Below, one piece after another: positions 34,703 through 48,800 of a DNA stretch of 64,000 bases (its first letter is position 1; each line of letters starts with the position of its first letter). The notes under the pieces are model-generated. The model made no database searches. It had not been told where the DNA came from and saw only the letters and a list, made by a program, of their open reading frames with translations. The position numbers and the translations under genes were made by a program. The stretch spans positions 20,962,815 through 21,026,814 of the forward strand of contig CM025852.1 in the NCBI GenBank assembly GCA_003952965.2. Reading direction: 5' to 3'. Source of the DNA: Morella rubra (taxonomy: Eukaryota; Streptophyta; Magnoliopsida; Fagales; Myricaceae).

Positions 34703-35806
34703 CAGGGCCAGCTCGAGCCTTTGGCCTTAGGCAGTTGCCTAAGGCCCCACTTTGAGCAAGGCCTCATAATGTAAGAGGAAAATAAAAAAATAAAAAATAA
34801 AAAAAATAGAAAGGCCTTAAAATACACGGTTAACAAGCAACCATGATTGGAGAAGAAGAAATAAGAAAGGCTTGTAAAAGGACAGTTGAAATAAAACTGA
34901 CACAACACAGGCCGCAGTGTGAAAGAAGGAACTAAGTGAAATAGAGAGGCCTAAGTCTTTACTGAAAAAAGTGAGAAAGAAAGAGGCTTGAAGTGATGAA
35001 AAGGCAGAGTAACGCAGGCGTTAAAAACAACTAACAAAGCCTAACTAAAAGTTAAATAAAATAAGAAAAGAAAAAACAAATCGAAGTTCTTAAAGTAGGA
35101 CTGAAATTTGCAAATTTGCAGAGAACATTAAAAAATTTGGTGTGACAAGTGATTAGATTTTAGAAGTTTTGCAGATACGTTTACTTTCACAATTTCAAGT
35201 AAATCTATATTTGTGTATAAAACAGAACGGAACATACACAGATCAGAATGGTTTTAAAACGGCTATATTAATCTCATACTCTATCTCATTTGTAAGTTGT
35301 AACGGTAAATTAATCTCACTTCTCCTATTTATACTTCATACTCCATCTCCTCAATCCTTTATCAAAATTCTTCTCTTCCTCTATTTCTTCTCTTTACTCT
35401 ATCTTTGCAAAACTAATCTAATATCTTTTAGCCAATCACATATTAGATATACTTTTAGCTAAAGATTGTTCCAAGTTCAAGTTCAACCACTTATAATTTG
35501 TTAGTGTCATTTGTTCTTATATCTTACATTTTTGTATTTTAATTTGAATATTTTTTTTTAAATAGTTGGTTTTATTTTCTTTTTAAATGTCTGGAAAATA
35601 TGAATGTGGTTATGAATAGCTTAAGAAAAAAAGAAAAATAGAAAAGTTAATCCAATCTCAAAAAAGAGCTCTTGATAAATTTATTGTCAATGATAAAAAC
35701 AATACAACATCAAGCTCAACTGAAGAATTAATAATTAAACAACAATGTGATTCCATACAATTAGGAGAGAATATTAAACCAATCCCACAATATAATATTG
35801 AAAATC
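34703..35806 (+). mobile_element. Left end of a TTF-type hAT transposon, cut by assembly gap
   Basis: It begins CAGGGCCAGCTCGAGCC directly after CTTGATAA (34695-34702), which is single-copy in the uninterrupted repeat and so is probably the 8-bp target duplication. A strong palindrome (GGCCTTAGGCAGTTGCCTAAGGCC, 34722-34745) sits at the terminus. The transposase reading frame begins at 35587. The rest, including the right end, is in or beyond the N gap. Confidence 0.7.
35587..35806 (+). pseudogene. N-terminus of TTF-type hAT transposase, partial
   Basis: It starts MSGKYECGYE and has an in-frame TAG (35617-35619), where relatives I recall have a Lys/Arg-rich run. It then continues KKKRKIEKLIQSQKRALDKFI, then NNTTSSSTEELIIKQQ and NIKPIPQYNIEN up to the gap. 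The basic start followed by S-Q-x-G/R-A-L-D-K-F is typical of the zinc-finger MYM/TTF hAT transposases of plants. Confidence 0.65.
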
Positions 35807-36806
35807 NNNNNNNNNNNNNNNNNNNNNNNNNNNNNNNNNNNNNNNNNNNNNNNNNNNNNNNNNNNNNNNNNNNNNNNNNNNNNNNNNNNNNNNNNNNNNN
35901 NNNNNNNNNNNNNNNNNNNNNNNNNNNNNNNNNNNNNNNNNNNNNNNNNNNNNNNNNNNNNNNNNNNNNNNNNNNNNNNNNNNNNNNNNNNNNNNNNNNN
36001 NNNNNNNNNNNNNNNNNNNNNNNNNNNNNNNNNNNNNNNNNNNNNNNNNNNNNNNNNNNNNNNNNNNNNNNNNNNNNNNNNNNNNNNNNNNNNNNNNNNN
36101 NNNNNNNNNNNNNNNNNNNNNNNNNNNNNNNNNNNNNNNNNNNNNNNNNNNNNNNNNNNNNNNNNNNNNNNNNNNNNNNNNNNNNNNNNNNNNNNNNNNN
36201 NNNNNNNNNNNNNNNNNNNNNNNNNNNNNNNNNNNNNNNNNNNNNNNNNNNNNNNNNNNNNNNNNNNNNNNNNNNNNNNNNNNNNNNNNNNNNNNNNNNN
36301 NNNNNNNNNNNNNNNNNNNNNNNNNNNNNNNNNNNNNNNNNNNNNNNNNNNNNNNNNNNNNNNNNNNNNNNNNNNNNNNNNNNNNNNNNNNNNNNNNNNN
36401 NNNNNNNNNNNNNNNNNNNNNNNNNNNNNNNNNNNNNNNNNNNNNNNNNNNNNNNNNNNNNNNNNNNNNNNNNNNNNNNNNNNNNNNNNNNNNNNNNNNN
36501 NNNNNNNNNNNNNNNNNNNNNNNNNNNNNNNNNNNNNNNNNNNNNNNNNNNNNNNNNNNNNNNNNNNNNNNNNNNNNNNNNNNNNNNNNNNNNNNNNNNN
36601 NNNNNNNNNNNNNNNNNNNNNNNNNNNNNNNNNNNNNNNNNNNNNNNNNNNNNNNNNNNNNNNNNNNNNNNNNNNNNNNNNNNNNNNNNNNNNNNNNNNN
36701 NNNNNNNNNNNNNNNNNNNNNNNNNNNNNNNNNNNNNNNNNNNNNNNNNNNNNNNNNNNNNNNNNNNNNNNNNNNNNNNNNNNNNNNNNNNNNNNNNNNN
36801 NNNNNN
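35807..36806. other. Assembly gap, exactly 1000 N
   Basis: A run of exactly 1000 N is the usual placeholder for a scaffold join of unknown length, so distances across it are not real. The join falls within a transposon, a typical place for assembly to break. Confidence 1.
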
Positions 36807-39800
36807 TCCTGTTAAAAGATTGGCATTTAATTGAGATTTCTGCCTTTCCTTGATGCTGTTGAGTAGCTCCTAATGTAGGAGTTAATTCAACTTATCTTTC
36901 CCACGGAAAAAGTAAATAAGACAAATTTCTCAAGAATAGAAGCATACATTCAGAAAATGAGAATCATAATACATTTGTTTAGTCATTAATGATGTAAAAG
37001 TAATTCATGAAGATTAATAAGATTCTGTTAGTCAAAATTGATAATAGGAGATAAACAGTTTAATTGTTCCTATGGCTAGATAATATGTGGTGAATCCAAT
37101 TATCACTGTTCAACTAAAGAATAGATATTCTCAGCGTACCATACCCTGACAGAACATTCGGGAATAAAATCCTAAGTGGGATGAGAGTGTGATTAGGTAC
37201 ATTTAGGGGCTAGCGTCTGTTGCTTATTGTAATCAAATAAATCTATAGGGAGAAGTACGCTGATGCTGGTTAAGGAAAAAAAATCTAAGTGAACTTAACC
37301 ACAAAAGAAAAAAAAAGGGAAGAAAAAAAGAGCTAGCTTTTATAGGTCCTCCCGAAGTATCCCTATAGGATGGTAAAGCGATGGTTAGATATGCATATAT
37401 TTCATACTGGAGATAAGAGAGGATGTCAGAGTGGATCTAGAATCACTAAGATGTGGTAGTAATATGATAGATCTGCGCATTATCAAGTAAAAGTGTGTAG
37501 CATAGGTCAGAAATAATGTCGTCGTCAATCATAGAGCAATTCGATAGAGACGTATGGGAGGTAGATAGAGCTTATAACAGACTAAGTAATTTTCTTTATC
37601 AACCTTTAATTTTAGGGATTTTCTCTAACGACACATAGACAGCCAACACTATTAGTCTACGGTCATCATGGACATAAGAGCTCACGCTTAACTCGTTGGT
37701 CGGAGGTAGATAATGAATTTTATTGTCACGCTCCATCTCTCAGTCATGACTCCAGCGAGAGCCTGACGGGGCGATAGTGCTGTTAAATTAATTATTATAG
37801 GTATCCGGTTGATTGAGCGCTTTCTTTCAAATAATGATTAATGGACCGACGATGGTCGCGTATTATTATATTTGTTATTTTGTGACTGTTCTCATATATT
37901 TCTGATTGATACTTTATTTCTCATTTGTGTTTTTTCCTTTTTGCCTCCCGTTTTTTTGCGGACGGAGGGGAAGGTGTGGTGGGGGCTGTGAGATTTTCGG
38001 TTGATAGTTACTTCATGGCTTAACAAGATTATTATTGTGACCAATTGTATGTGTGGGAAGAGCTATGTATTGGTTTAGGGTGTGAACGTTTATTGATAAT
38101 TTAATTATTTTTTTTGGGCAGATAGTAATGTGGCAGTTTTTTTGTGGGAACATTGGTGAAACTGTTGTTAAAAGTTGTTGCAAAATATTTGTAACACAGT
38201 TGTGGGGAGTTTAGGATGACAAATAACGGTCTTGGCATGATACCCTTGTTTTAGTGCCACGGTTTGAAACACCATTAGCAGAATCTCCAACACGTTCGTT
38301 ATACTTCTTTCTTTTTTCGTATGTGTTATTATTTCCCTACGGGCACTCAGGTCTGGGTTGTTATCTTCTACCGTCAGAAGACAAGAGGATAGGTAAAGAT
38401 ATATAAAAATGTAATTGTGGGAGCGAAGACTCCAAAGTAATAACATTTTTCTTCTGCAAACTGTTGTTGTACTTTATTGAAGATGTCACTAGCTTTGGCA
38501 TGTATGTTACTGCACCACTTGTGTTATGCTTTGAGTGATTATGAGTGGGGATGAGATATGGTGGGAGGTTGGTTTTGGTGGCGGTACGCACTCTACACAC
38601 ATCTGGTTATTCTTTGCTGGTCGGTTGTTTTGAACCCTTCATCTGCGAGTTTTTCATTCTATCTTTCCAACACTATGTGTATTTAGTGTTATCGACTCCA
38701 GCGTAAAGAACAAGTGAGAGAGTGGGACTCTTGAAGTCACGAGGTTAAATCCTTCGGTGAGCCGCTGAACGCAGGCTTGGACACTGATGCGTCTTTTTCT
38801 TTGCTGTTGGGGGTATCACTTTGGTATGTGCAATTGGTTTGTACACTCCGAATACATTTACGTCCACTTTTGATGGCTAGTGATTATGCGCCAATTAACA
38901 CTGTAACTACTCAGTCGTGCCACCAAACAGCTGCTTACATCTCAAAGTGAAAACATTTAACAACTTTGTGTTTGCTCGTGTACTGACGACATTCTCTCCC
39001 TCGGATTTTTTTTGGAGCTGTATTGGCCTTATCCTTAGCACTTCATTAGAGGTGCACTTTTGCAGTTAGCTACAATTACAACATGTTGTTCAATCTGCGT
39101 ATTGTCGTAATTAACCTCTGTGCCGTACTAAATAGATATTTTGACGCGGGTCTGCCGACCTCATTAGTGATAGATGCTAGGTGTGTTCCATGTAGAATAT
39201 AGCCTATAGGGTATGCTAACTGGGGAGTTAGCCATGCTATTCTTTGACACCCTTTGTCTCACCTTTTCTTCTTTTTGCAGCAGTCGCTTCTTCCGTTTGC
39301 TTTCTTCGCGCCTCAGATTTGGCCTAATTCTAACTCCTAAGGGCACGGGCCCCTACGCCTATGATGTTGCCACTAGTGGTTTGGCGCTATGATGCCCCCG
39401 GTTTAAATTTTTGTTGTAGCGATTGACTTAGAGGGCTGGAGGAGGTAATGGTGTATTCAGAGCCAGCAGGGAAACCCACACGCACGGGGCATCGCGGCAA
39501 AATAATTGGTGTCTTTAAGACGCGGGTCTCTTCGTGCATTGTTTGTTCTACTTCATTGCCTCTTTAAGTTGCTCCTGTGGACCTGTCCACAATTATGGAG
39601 TTGGTTATCTGATTCATTGTTTTTTCACTAATTTTAAAGTTATAACGCCAAATTCTAGGTAATGTGTCGTACTTATCTCGTTGCATTTTTCATCTTACCC
39701 TAAGTGGATTAGCATGGATTGCACTTATTACGTTCGCTTTTTTATTTTTGCATCTTTATTAATAGAGCATCATGGAAGTACTTGATAATAAAACAGTGGT

Positions 39801-42800
39801 GACAATTGGGATACATATGGGGGACTCATGAGGGTGATATCATTACTCATTTTTCCACACGGCAGAGTATTCTTCAGTTGTCCATACATGCTCTTTTCGA
39901 CAATACACCATTGGTCTCTGGTCTTTCTTTTTTCTATCTCTAAATCTTTACAGGGACTATAATTTTAGGACAAGTCGAAATTATTTTGAAGAAACAATTG
40001 TGAACTTTCCATACCAAGGAACCATGAGAACTCTTACGGCTTACACAGTGAACTCATAGCCATTGTATGTGGCAAACTTCAAATGCAAATAACTCTTCTT
40101 TTGGCTTCTGTTTGACTATATTATTGAGTCCACCTATACAAGGTATCTAAGTAACTATAAATCTTAGTATTGAATCCTAGTCTGCCTGGCCTCAAGTTTC
40201 GGACTCAGCGTTTCCATGAATTTACATTTTTCTGTTACTAACGTTGCACAAAACTTGTTTAACTACATACCGCCTTCAATATATATGCTGGTTCTGTCTT
40301 TTGGGCTGAACAGTCTGTTACTTTTTTTACTATTATCTTCTAGGACATGTCACAGCACTTGGTCTTTTCTGTGACTTGAAATCTTGTTGCATTGCCATCA
40401 CGTAGGAGAATCATTACTTCTTGCATTCCAGTGACTTAATTAAAGGTTGATAAATGGATGCCATGGTGAAGAACTTTGTCCTAATTTGAAGCTTATTGAG
40501 GTGGACCGCTATCCTCGTCGTGCTTAGCAATATTTTATTTTTTATTTTACATTGTAATACACTGAGAACTGCATCAGTTGTCGGTGTGTCAAGTGGTGAC
40601 AAACATTTCCAGGACGTGTTCATTGCCATGTCACTTATGTCTTACGTTTGCTTGCTATTATCTAAGATTAGCTGATTTTTTTTTACTGGTGCCACTCTTG
40701 TTGCGGCCTGGGCCCCACCACCACGCCCTCACGCAACAGCGCGGGTGAAAGGCTACCATTATGTTCAGGGTTAAAGATTTATCTTCATTAAAACTATTAC
40801 TATTCTGACATATGGTGTGGTTGGCGTTTCGATTTCCTAAGAATTGTATTAATTTTCTTTCCACTACTATAGTAGCTAATCTTTGTCGTGGAATTACTCA
40901 CACTCGTGCACACATTCCTGCGAGCACTCCAGGACAACGCACAGGACGCATCGACACACGCTCACAGGATCCAGACCCAAACGGGATTGTTTTTTTGGGT
41001 TAAAAGAAAAATGACATCCTTTAAAAGCGCTAAATTCGCTTCTCGAGACGGATAAGTAACACCTGACACTTCCTCGCCGCTACCCTAATTCGGCACCAAC
41101 TATCACAATCGCGGAGCGTTGAAGTTCGGCCACCGTATCGCGACGCCGCTGAACGAAGACCCACACTCACTCAACCACCTCCCCCCCGGTCCCAAAAAAC
41201 TACGATCTGCCCCACTTCGATCCAGAGCGAAACTAAAGAATCGCCTCTCCCACCACGAGTCGCACCTCCGTTGACTACCTGTGATTCATCATCTCCTACG
41301 CATGACTCTATGTAATCTTGTTGCAAGTGCTTAGCGCTCTTTGTCAGCAAAAAACCACGAATTCTTGTGTCAAAAGTTAAAAAGGTGATCCTTATCGAGT
41401 TGTCAGTTGTGTTTCTCTTTTGTTCTTCTTAGTTTTATTTTCTGTTTTTTTTGCCAAAAATTCAAAGATGGGTACCAATGTTCCACTATGTAAGATATCA
41501 AAAACTTGCTTCTTGTTTTGCGGTGCTCGCCATAGAAGAATTTCGAGTCCACGAAAAGTAACGATATTAGTGTTTGCAGAAACCACACAACCTTTGCCAA
41601 TACGCTGCGAAAATAACTTCTACCAACACGAGCAACGGGTGGTTGGCTACTGGTATAGCGTGTTACAAGCCAGATTTTGGGTGAAACAGTTCTGCAATAC
41701 TATAATTCAGGAAAATCGATTCCGAACTCATTCAGGCCTTTCATATGGTGCAGACACATGTTGTCTTCTTTGTGCTATATCAGGGTCTTACTTGGCCCTC
41801 TGTTTCTTTCCTGCTGCACGTCCTAGTGCCACTGGCCGACAACAGTCCATCTGGGAGCCTCCTGTTATTTCTGGATTGTTTCCCTTCCATGTTATTAGAT
41901 CTTTCTTAGTTTCATTATTTGCTGTGTGTCTTCCTCTCTTTTCCTGTTCTCTATTAGTTCCTGCCATTATTTAGTTTGTTGCGGGCTCGATCTCACACTC
42001 CGCTGCTATCCAATCTAATGCTTCCGTCGTCGTCACCAGCGAAGTCCAGAGAGTAATCGACTGTGTTCACGCACACCTAGCCTTCAACACAATCTCCCCC
42101 TGGCCGCTTGTTTACATGTGCCCTGCTCTGCCAAACCCTCGTGGCTGCCTCACCTCTGGACGGCTCTGTTTAACATGATTCTGCCTCTATCAGGGAACAC
42201 CTATCCACCTCTGCCTCTGAGCCTGGCTGCCACTCAATTGGTTATAGCCCTTGCGTGCCCCCCACAGGTTGTGCCACCAACCCACAACACCCCTCTGAGG
42301 CCTGTCCCCAACAATAAGAGCACCGTTGGCAAATCATCTGACCCTCTCCAACCTCCCTCACCAATTCTCGAATATGTTGCTCAGCCAACTCTCCATGGTC
42401 CCCACGCGGGTAAGGTGCGAAAAAGCGGAGAATAAAATCCAAACGGCATTGCACTCAGAACTGAGCGATAGAGCATAGGAGCAGAGCTCAGTAATAAGGT
42501 GTACTTGTAATTCTTTCTGAAATAGATGATTGTTTTTTGTGGTCAAAATAGGTTTAGATCGATAGATGGAGTTCAGTAGGACAACTCGGAATTTACTCAG
42601 TGGTTGCCAAGAGCACAAAGAGAAGGTATATACTATATGGGACATAGAACATCTGATTAGATTCGCATACTGAAGTTGATATAAAAGTTTTTAACAGAAG
42701 ATGAACATGTTATCCTGTTTCTAGGCTGCCAACGATCAACCTTAAAAAGGACAGTCACCAACCATTCTTCTCTCCCCGCATTTGGAATGCGCTTCAGCAG

Positions 42801-45800
42801 TCAAGTACAAAATTGGAACGGGGCAACAATGCTGATGCAGATACCAATTAATTTTGCAGATCAAGATAGTTCGTTCGAGAAATAGTATCCTCCCCAACAT
42901 CTTAATGAAATCTGATTGAGTGAGTCGACAACAAACAACATAAGCATTGTCACAAACCAACACCCCTCAGGGACAAAGGAAAGACACAACTATCGATCAG
43001 TGCTTAGGAACTTGCAATCCTGCCTGCAATTTTGCAAACCGCTGAGTTATCTCAGATCCAACCAGTAATCCACTCGTCACATCCCATGACCAACTTCACC
43101 AATACAGTGTATCGCTCGCCTGATAATGCGGCCTCCATAATACGCTGCTCGTGTCTCATCCTGCCTGGCATCCCCTGGGTACTACTGGCTTTCGTTGTCG
43201 CTATCTTTGCCTAAAAGGTCCACCAATATGGTCCGCTGGGCCTCGCCCCTAGTGAGATACGATCCACACCAATACGAACGCAACGGTCACTAAGGAACCA
43301 AAACAAAAAAGACAGTATAGCCCCTTGTCCGTAAGAGAGGAAGACTGCACTATAGGCATATTCCATTGGAGTCCTACAGAAAACATCTTTCATGGATACA
43401 ATCCTGCGTTACTGTTTGTGACAAACGAGGCCTCTAGCTCGTCAAATGGTAACTAGACAAATATCGCGTAAATGGATTAGTAACTTCTGCTTTTGCATTG
43501 CATAAAATGCTGGTATGTTAATCTCTGAAAAAGTAGAAGACTTACAAATCTTTTAGTAGTTACACATTATGTAGTATCTCTTCACAAGAGATTAAACCAA
43601 AAGGATTACAGCTCCAGATTCATAGACTATATTCGTGTAGAATAATAAGAATAAACTCGCAAGTCATGAAATATAGAACAAACAGTTCATATAAAGGAGA
43701 ATAAATCTCCACAGATATGTGTGGGTGTCAAGTCATTCTGGCTATATAACTTACATTCTTCTGTGTATCACTAGGTAAATAAAAGTGTGTATGTCGGTGT
43801 GCAAACATACAAATGTAAAAAATCATCTCTGTCTGCGAAAGATGTAAATGCTGGAAAGTTCAAACACTAAACAGTATGGAAAGATGCAACGTCAGATGCT
43901 CATTTGTGGCATAACTATCGTTGGATTAAGCTGGAGCCATATTTTTGTTAACCTAGTATGTGGCAATCCAATTAACAGCGGTAAACTCTCTGATATGAGT
44001 TTATCTATAAAGGGATGTATGTGAAACTGGTGGGGAGGTGACATTCGAGGTTTATAAGTATCCTTTCAAAGAATACTATCTTGGCGTCTTGACTGGCTTC
44101 TCTCATCTAATAACTGAAGAGTTGTGAGTATGTGATTGGAGATTGGTATCCTCCATGAACTTAAGATTGTATTACGGTGTGAGTTCAGGTTTCCTTAATT
44201 GCATTTTTGATAAGAGTGAGGAAGAGATGATCAGTCCCATCCCTCAAGCAAAACCAGCTGAGAAATTATTCATTCTCTTCAGAAGCTGCAGAAGTGGGCC
44301 AGTTGCTCCCAAACCAGTGTGAAAGGTGTTCCAAGATAAGACGCGGCTAACTATGTCAGATCAAAAGCCACTATAAATTTAGGACAGACAAAGAGCATTG
44401 AGATGATCTTTTTAATAGAGTTCTTCTTACATATGGAAGGGAAAGAAATAGACACTTGGTGCAAAATCTAGCGAAGTGTATTGAGAAGGATTTAATATTT
44501 GCTCAAAGCTGCTAGAAAGGGAGACGATGGATTAAAGAGGTGGCATGCATCGTTAACCAAAAAAATTAGTAAAGCACACTGAGAAAGATTTCTATCGTTG
44601 TGTTATGGACCTGGGAACATACTTTCCATTGCACATAAGACACATTGGCGGCTTTGGTGTGTTACATGGGTCAGAACTCCTTGTGGTCAACTATCTCTTT
44701 ATTCGGCCTGGCACAATCAATTGCACTTCTTTAGTTTTGCCAGAACTAGGATAAATTGAGATAGAGCTATTGTTTCCATTGTGCTGGTAAGCTATAGAAA
44801 CTGAAGTTGGCACATCAAAATGTAACTCACCCAACTTTCAAAATTAAGAGATAGACATCTCTAAATTTATGGATGAGTTTGAAGATGTCGTCTCATCTTC
44901 TTAATTATTTAACTCCTTTTTTTCCTATTGCACTTCAGTTTTGCTCTTTACAATAACTCCACAGACAGACAGCGAGGCGACAGGGGGTTTCGTCCTCTAT
45001 TTACAGAGTCTGCGAAACCTATGTGTGCTGTAATCAAAGGGCATAGTAAGATTGGCACTAGTATCTACTAGAGCGCAGGATACCATATATATGGTAGTTA
45101 TCGTGCGTCAGCGTTCTTTAGACCAGGGTCGATGTGCTGACTCCAGATTCTGCCGTGTCCTTTCGACGAGATCTATGATGATGTGAGGACGTGCCATTGT
45201 ACGAACCAGTGAGGGTCTAGGGGTATCACTTGTGTTTCGTGACAAGTCACACTATAGATATTAAACGGGAATACTGAGATCACATTTTATCACAGTTGGG
45301 TGACCTGGTTGGAAGCTGGACATTACGTTGCAGTTAACCGGCTCACGGATTACACAACGCGATGCTCTCTTCTATGTCTCTTTCTGCAACCAGCCTGATT
45401 TGGAAATACCCAGGTCTCTTCGGCCGTGCTGATTGTAGGGACAACCCTCTTGTCCGTCGTTCCAGTCTTTTCCCCCAATGCCCTATTATCTCGGTTTATT
45501 TTTTTTCTGTCTTGGCTATCCTTGCTGGTATCTTTTCTCTTACAAGGTATTGTTACCAACCATAAAGTCTTTGCGGTCATTGATTGTTCAATTTACTTTC
45601 CTTGATCTGATCGCACGTGAGCGAAAACTGTTTTCTATTTTCCTTCCACCGCAATACTTCCAAACTTGTGTCTTTCTGCAGTTTCCAAGTGAATATCTCA
45701 ATCACCAACGTAGAGCTGAAGTTGGTTCATTATCCTACTCTTGTACATGCTTGGTGCGTCTTGACTTTCGATGCTTCGATTCCCTCCCGTTGTTCATGAC

Positions 45801-48800
45801 AACTACATGGGAACTGGGGTGCTGGTCGTCCACTGTCAGTCTTCGGGAAAGATTTCGCGTCCACACGATCCCTTTCCGGTGCTCCGTAGCCTGGGTACTA
45901 ATCTTCATTATGGCCTTGTTTTGTTCTACTACGGCATCTTAGTTGCTGCCCGCAGCTTCCTGTGGACCAGCCCACCATTGTGTGATGGTCCCGATTTGTT
46001 CGAACGCCTGGTGTTTATATCTATCTTCGTCTCTGGCCCAGCCACTTTTTTCGAGAACACACACATCACACCAAGCGGCGTCTTCTCTTGGGCACACATA
46101 CTGGCCGAAATATCCCATAATACGCACAGCGGGACACCATACACATGAACAGATGTCTTAACTGTTGGACCAGCACAATTAGAGGATCACACAAAGGTAC
46201 AAGTGGTGCCTCCCATAAGTCATAACGGGATCGTATTTTAAAAGGTCCAACATACTTGTTCACACCGCTGCCGAGTTGGAAATTCACATTCGCTTCCCAA
46301 CCATTATCCTCCCCTCGCATTTCGCTTTAACTATCATCCTTCGTCTACCTTAAATATATGCTTTTTAGCAGCTTTCTTTTCACCTCCTTGTCCACTATAT
46401 CACGATACTTTCTCTCCTACGCTCATCATATATTTGCCATTATCCTGCACCTTCGCTCTCTCTCATATCCTTCTACTTTTTGTCTTTTTATATTCTGCGG
46501 GTGGATTCATATCAGCTTTAGGTATTTGGTCCGCATTTTTTCGGTTTCATCTTCTCTCCGATGATATTTGTTTTCCTAGCGCATGCCGCTTAGGCATCAC
46601 ACTCATTTTTGTTTGTTGATTTGATTATGTCGTAAAAGTTAATGGAGGCATGTATCTTCTTTTCACTCTTTTTATTAGTTACCTTCGTGTGGTAGTCTTC
46701 CTGAGGGTTTCCTCAAACACCAGACACACACACCCTCGTAGTACTCCATTTGACCGTGTATAACACTTTATAGGTAGTTGTCAAGCGTGCATATATCGGT
46801 CTCGTCAACCTTCCATGTAACCCTAGCTACGCATCTTACATTGACAATGCACTTGGGCTTCTTTGCACCAGGCCTTACGTGGCGACTTCTTGACGTCTTC
46901 GCCGCACTACAGCATCCAGTTTCTTTGTTTCTTCTTTACTGCGTGCGTTTCTCGAAGCTACCAAGACGTACTCGTTTACATATGCCAGACCTGACCACTT
47001 TCGCTTTTCTTATTCATTGCCCCCACGTTTAACTTAACTTAATCACTTCCGAGTTCGACTCTCACCTTGTTCGATCCTCGTCCTCTCCTTCAGCCTCACC
47101 ACGGGGAGGCACGACGTAGTCGCTGCCCTGGTTGGGTGCTGACTGATGTTCTCACCAAGGGTAGGATTCTAGGCCACTCAGTTTCAGGATGAAGATACGA
47201 CATCACACGTCCCCACCATATCTGCCTCAGTTTTTCCTCAACTCATCCGTGTTTTTTCAGGGCCGACGCCGGATCTGATGTTGATTCCTCATTTCGTATG
47301 TACAGATCCGCAGTATCTCGTAACCAACTACAGTTGTCATATAGAGACAAGCACAGAACAAACAATGTATGACCACTTTCCGTGATGATTTCGGAAAATG
47401 TGGAGCGCTCACTTACTTATATCAGCCATTTTAAGCTTTCCATAATGCACACCTGTTCCTCTCGCCCCACTTCCCCCATCTTCTATACTATCCCCTACAT
47501 CATTATCTATTATATGAATCCTGATGGCTGTGGCGGCTCATGTTTGGTTACTAATTCAATTAGTGAGTTAATATCACAATGTGATAACAGGCCGGTGCTA
47601 TTTGCACTGTACCTTTGGGAGCGTGCTAAATCTCTGCTGTTGTTCCCTCCTTGCTTGACTCACCCTACTATCCATAGCCATACTCTTTTTGTTAGCCTCT
47701 CTCACGTCCCTAAAATACGCTTCACTTGTCGTGTTACTTTCTCTTATCCTTCTCCCCGGGATTGAGCCTATAACTTAAATATTTTAGTTTGGTGAGGGTT
47801 CCGCATTCCCCTCGGGCTGAGCTACACGCGGATACTCCCACCCGCCTGCAGCGTCCCCTCCATCTACTTTCCCATCATAGCGCTTTTTTCTCTGCGGCGT
47901 GTTTCGTTCATTTTATTCCCACTGAGCAGACACTCAGACCAGTCTCATGTTCTATTTCAATTTCTATCTATGGTGCGACTCACACGCCATGCGTCGAGCC
48001 CAAGTGGCCTTTCACATCACATAACTGGTCCGCACCTCTGGTCCTTTTTGTTTTTCACACTACGCGTCTTTTCTTTGCGATCTATCTTACTATATTCCTC
48101 CTTCTCTCTTTGTCTCCTCCGCTTGTGCAGTCCCGTACATTCAGACATCATGCTCGGCTCCATTCGTAATACAACATAAAAACTCTGTACTCCGCCTCGC
48201 CTTATATTAGTACCAGCTAGATCCTTATTTTCTCTGATTTGTCTTTGAGGTTAGCTATTAGCACTCTGAACAAGACATGTCTCGCTAGCCACTGTCTCTT
48301 ATAACTATATAACACTGTAACACTCTGCTCTTTGTTATTTCTCGGGGGCTGGCAATTCCACTCGGATGAGGGCGTACGCACTACGGAGAGAGGAGCGACG
48401 CTAGTAGCCGATACACTGAAACACCACATCACCCAATATTTTCCCCACCTTTCAAACTCGACCTCATTCCTGGTAATTCGTCTTAGATCTTTTTCCTTCA
48501 TTTTTTTTTATATTTTTGGCTTTTCAATTCTACTGCTAACATGACTTGGCTCCTTAACGCCACGTAATACTCTCATACAGCACGCTCGAGACTGTTCCCC
48601 AGCCCATTCTCGGCATCCGTCCTTTGATTGCCACACTATCTCTTGAAATTTCCGTTTCCTATACTTATCGTTATTTGTAATTACTTTACGCATGATGTCT
48701 GGTAAAATGACTTTGTAGTCAACATCTTCTCGTTATTTCTACCCACACCAACCTATTCAGTGCTCCTGATATTTCCACCTCGCTCCTGCTTATACTACGA

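Noticed and set aside
35798-36853. A 351-codon open frame across the N run
   Set aside because: It is an artefact of the 1000 undetermined bases; only a few real codons flank it.
41420-41974. 184-codon plus-strand frame in the anomalous block
   Set aside because: No motif and no codon structure. The amino-acid mix follows base composition, and similar frames recur throughout the block.
45478-45942. 154-codon plus-strand frame rich in hydrophobic residues, resembling a membrane protein
   Set aside because: Phe/Leu/Ser/Cys richness is what T/C-rich noise encodes. There is no conserved motif or gene context.
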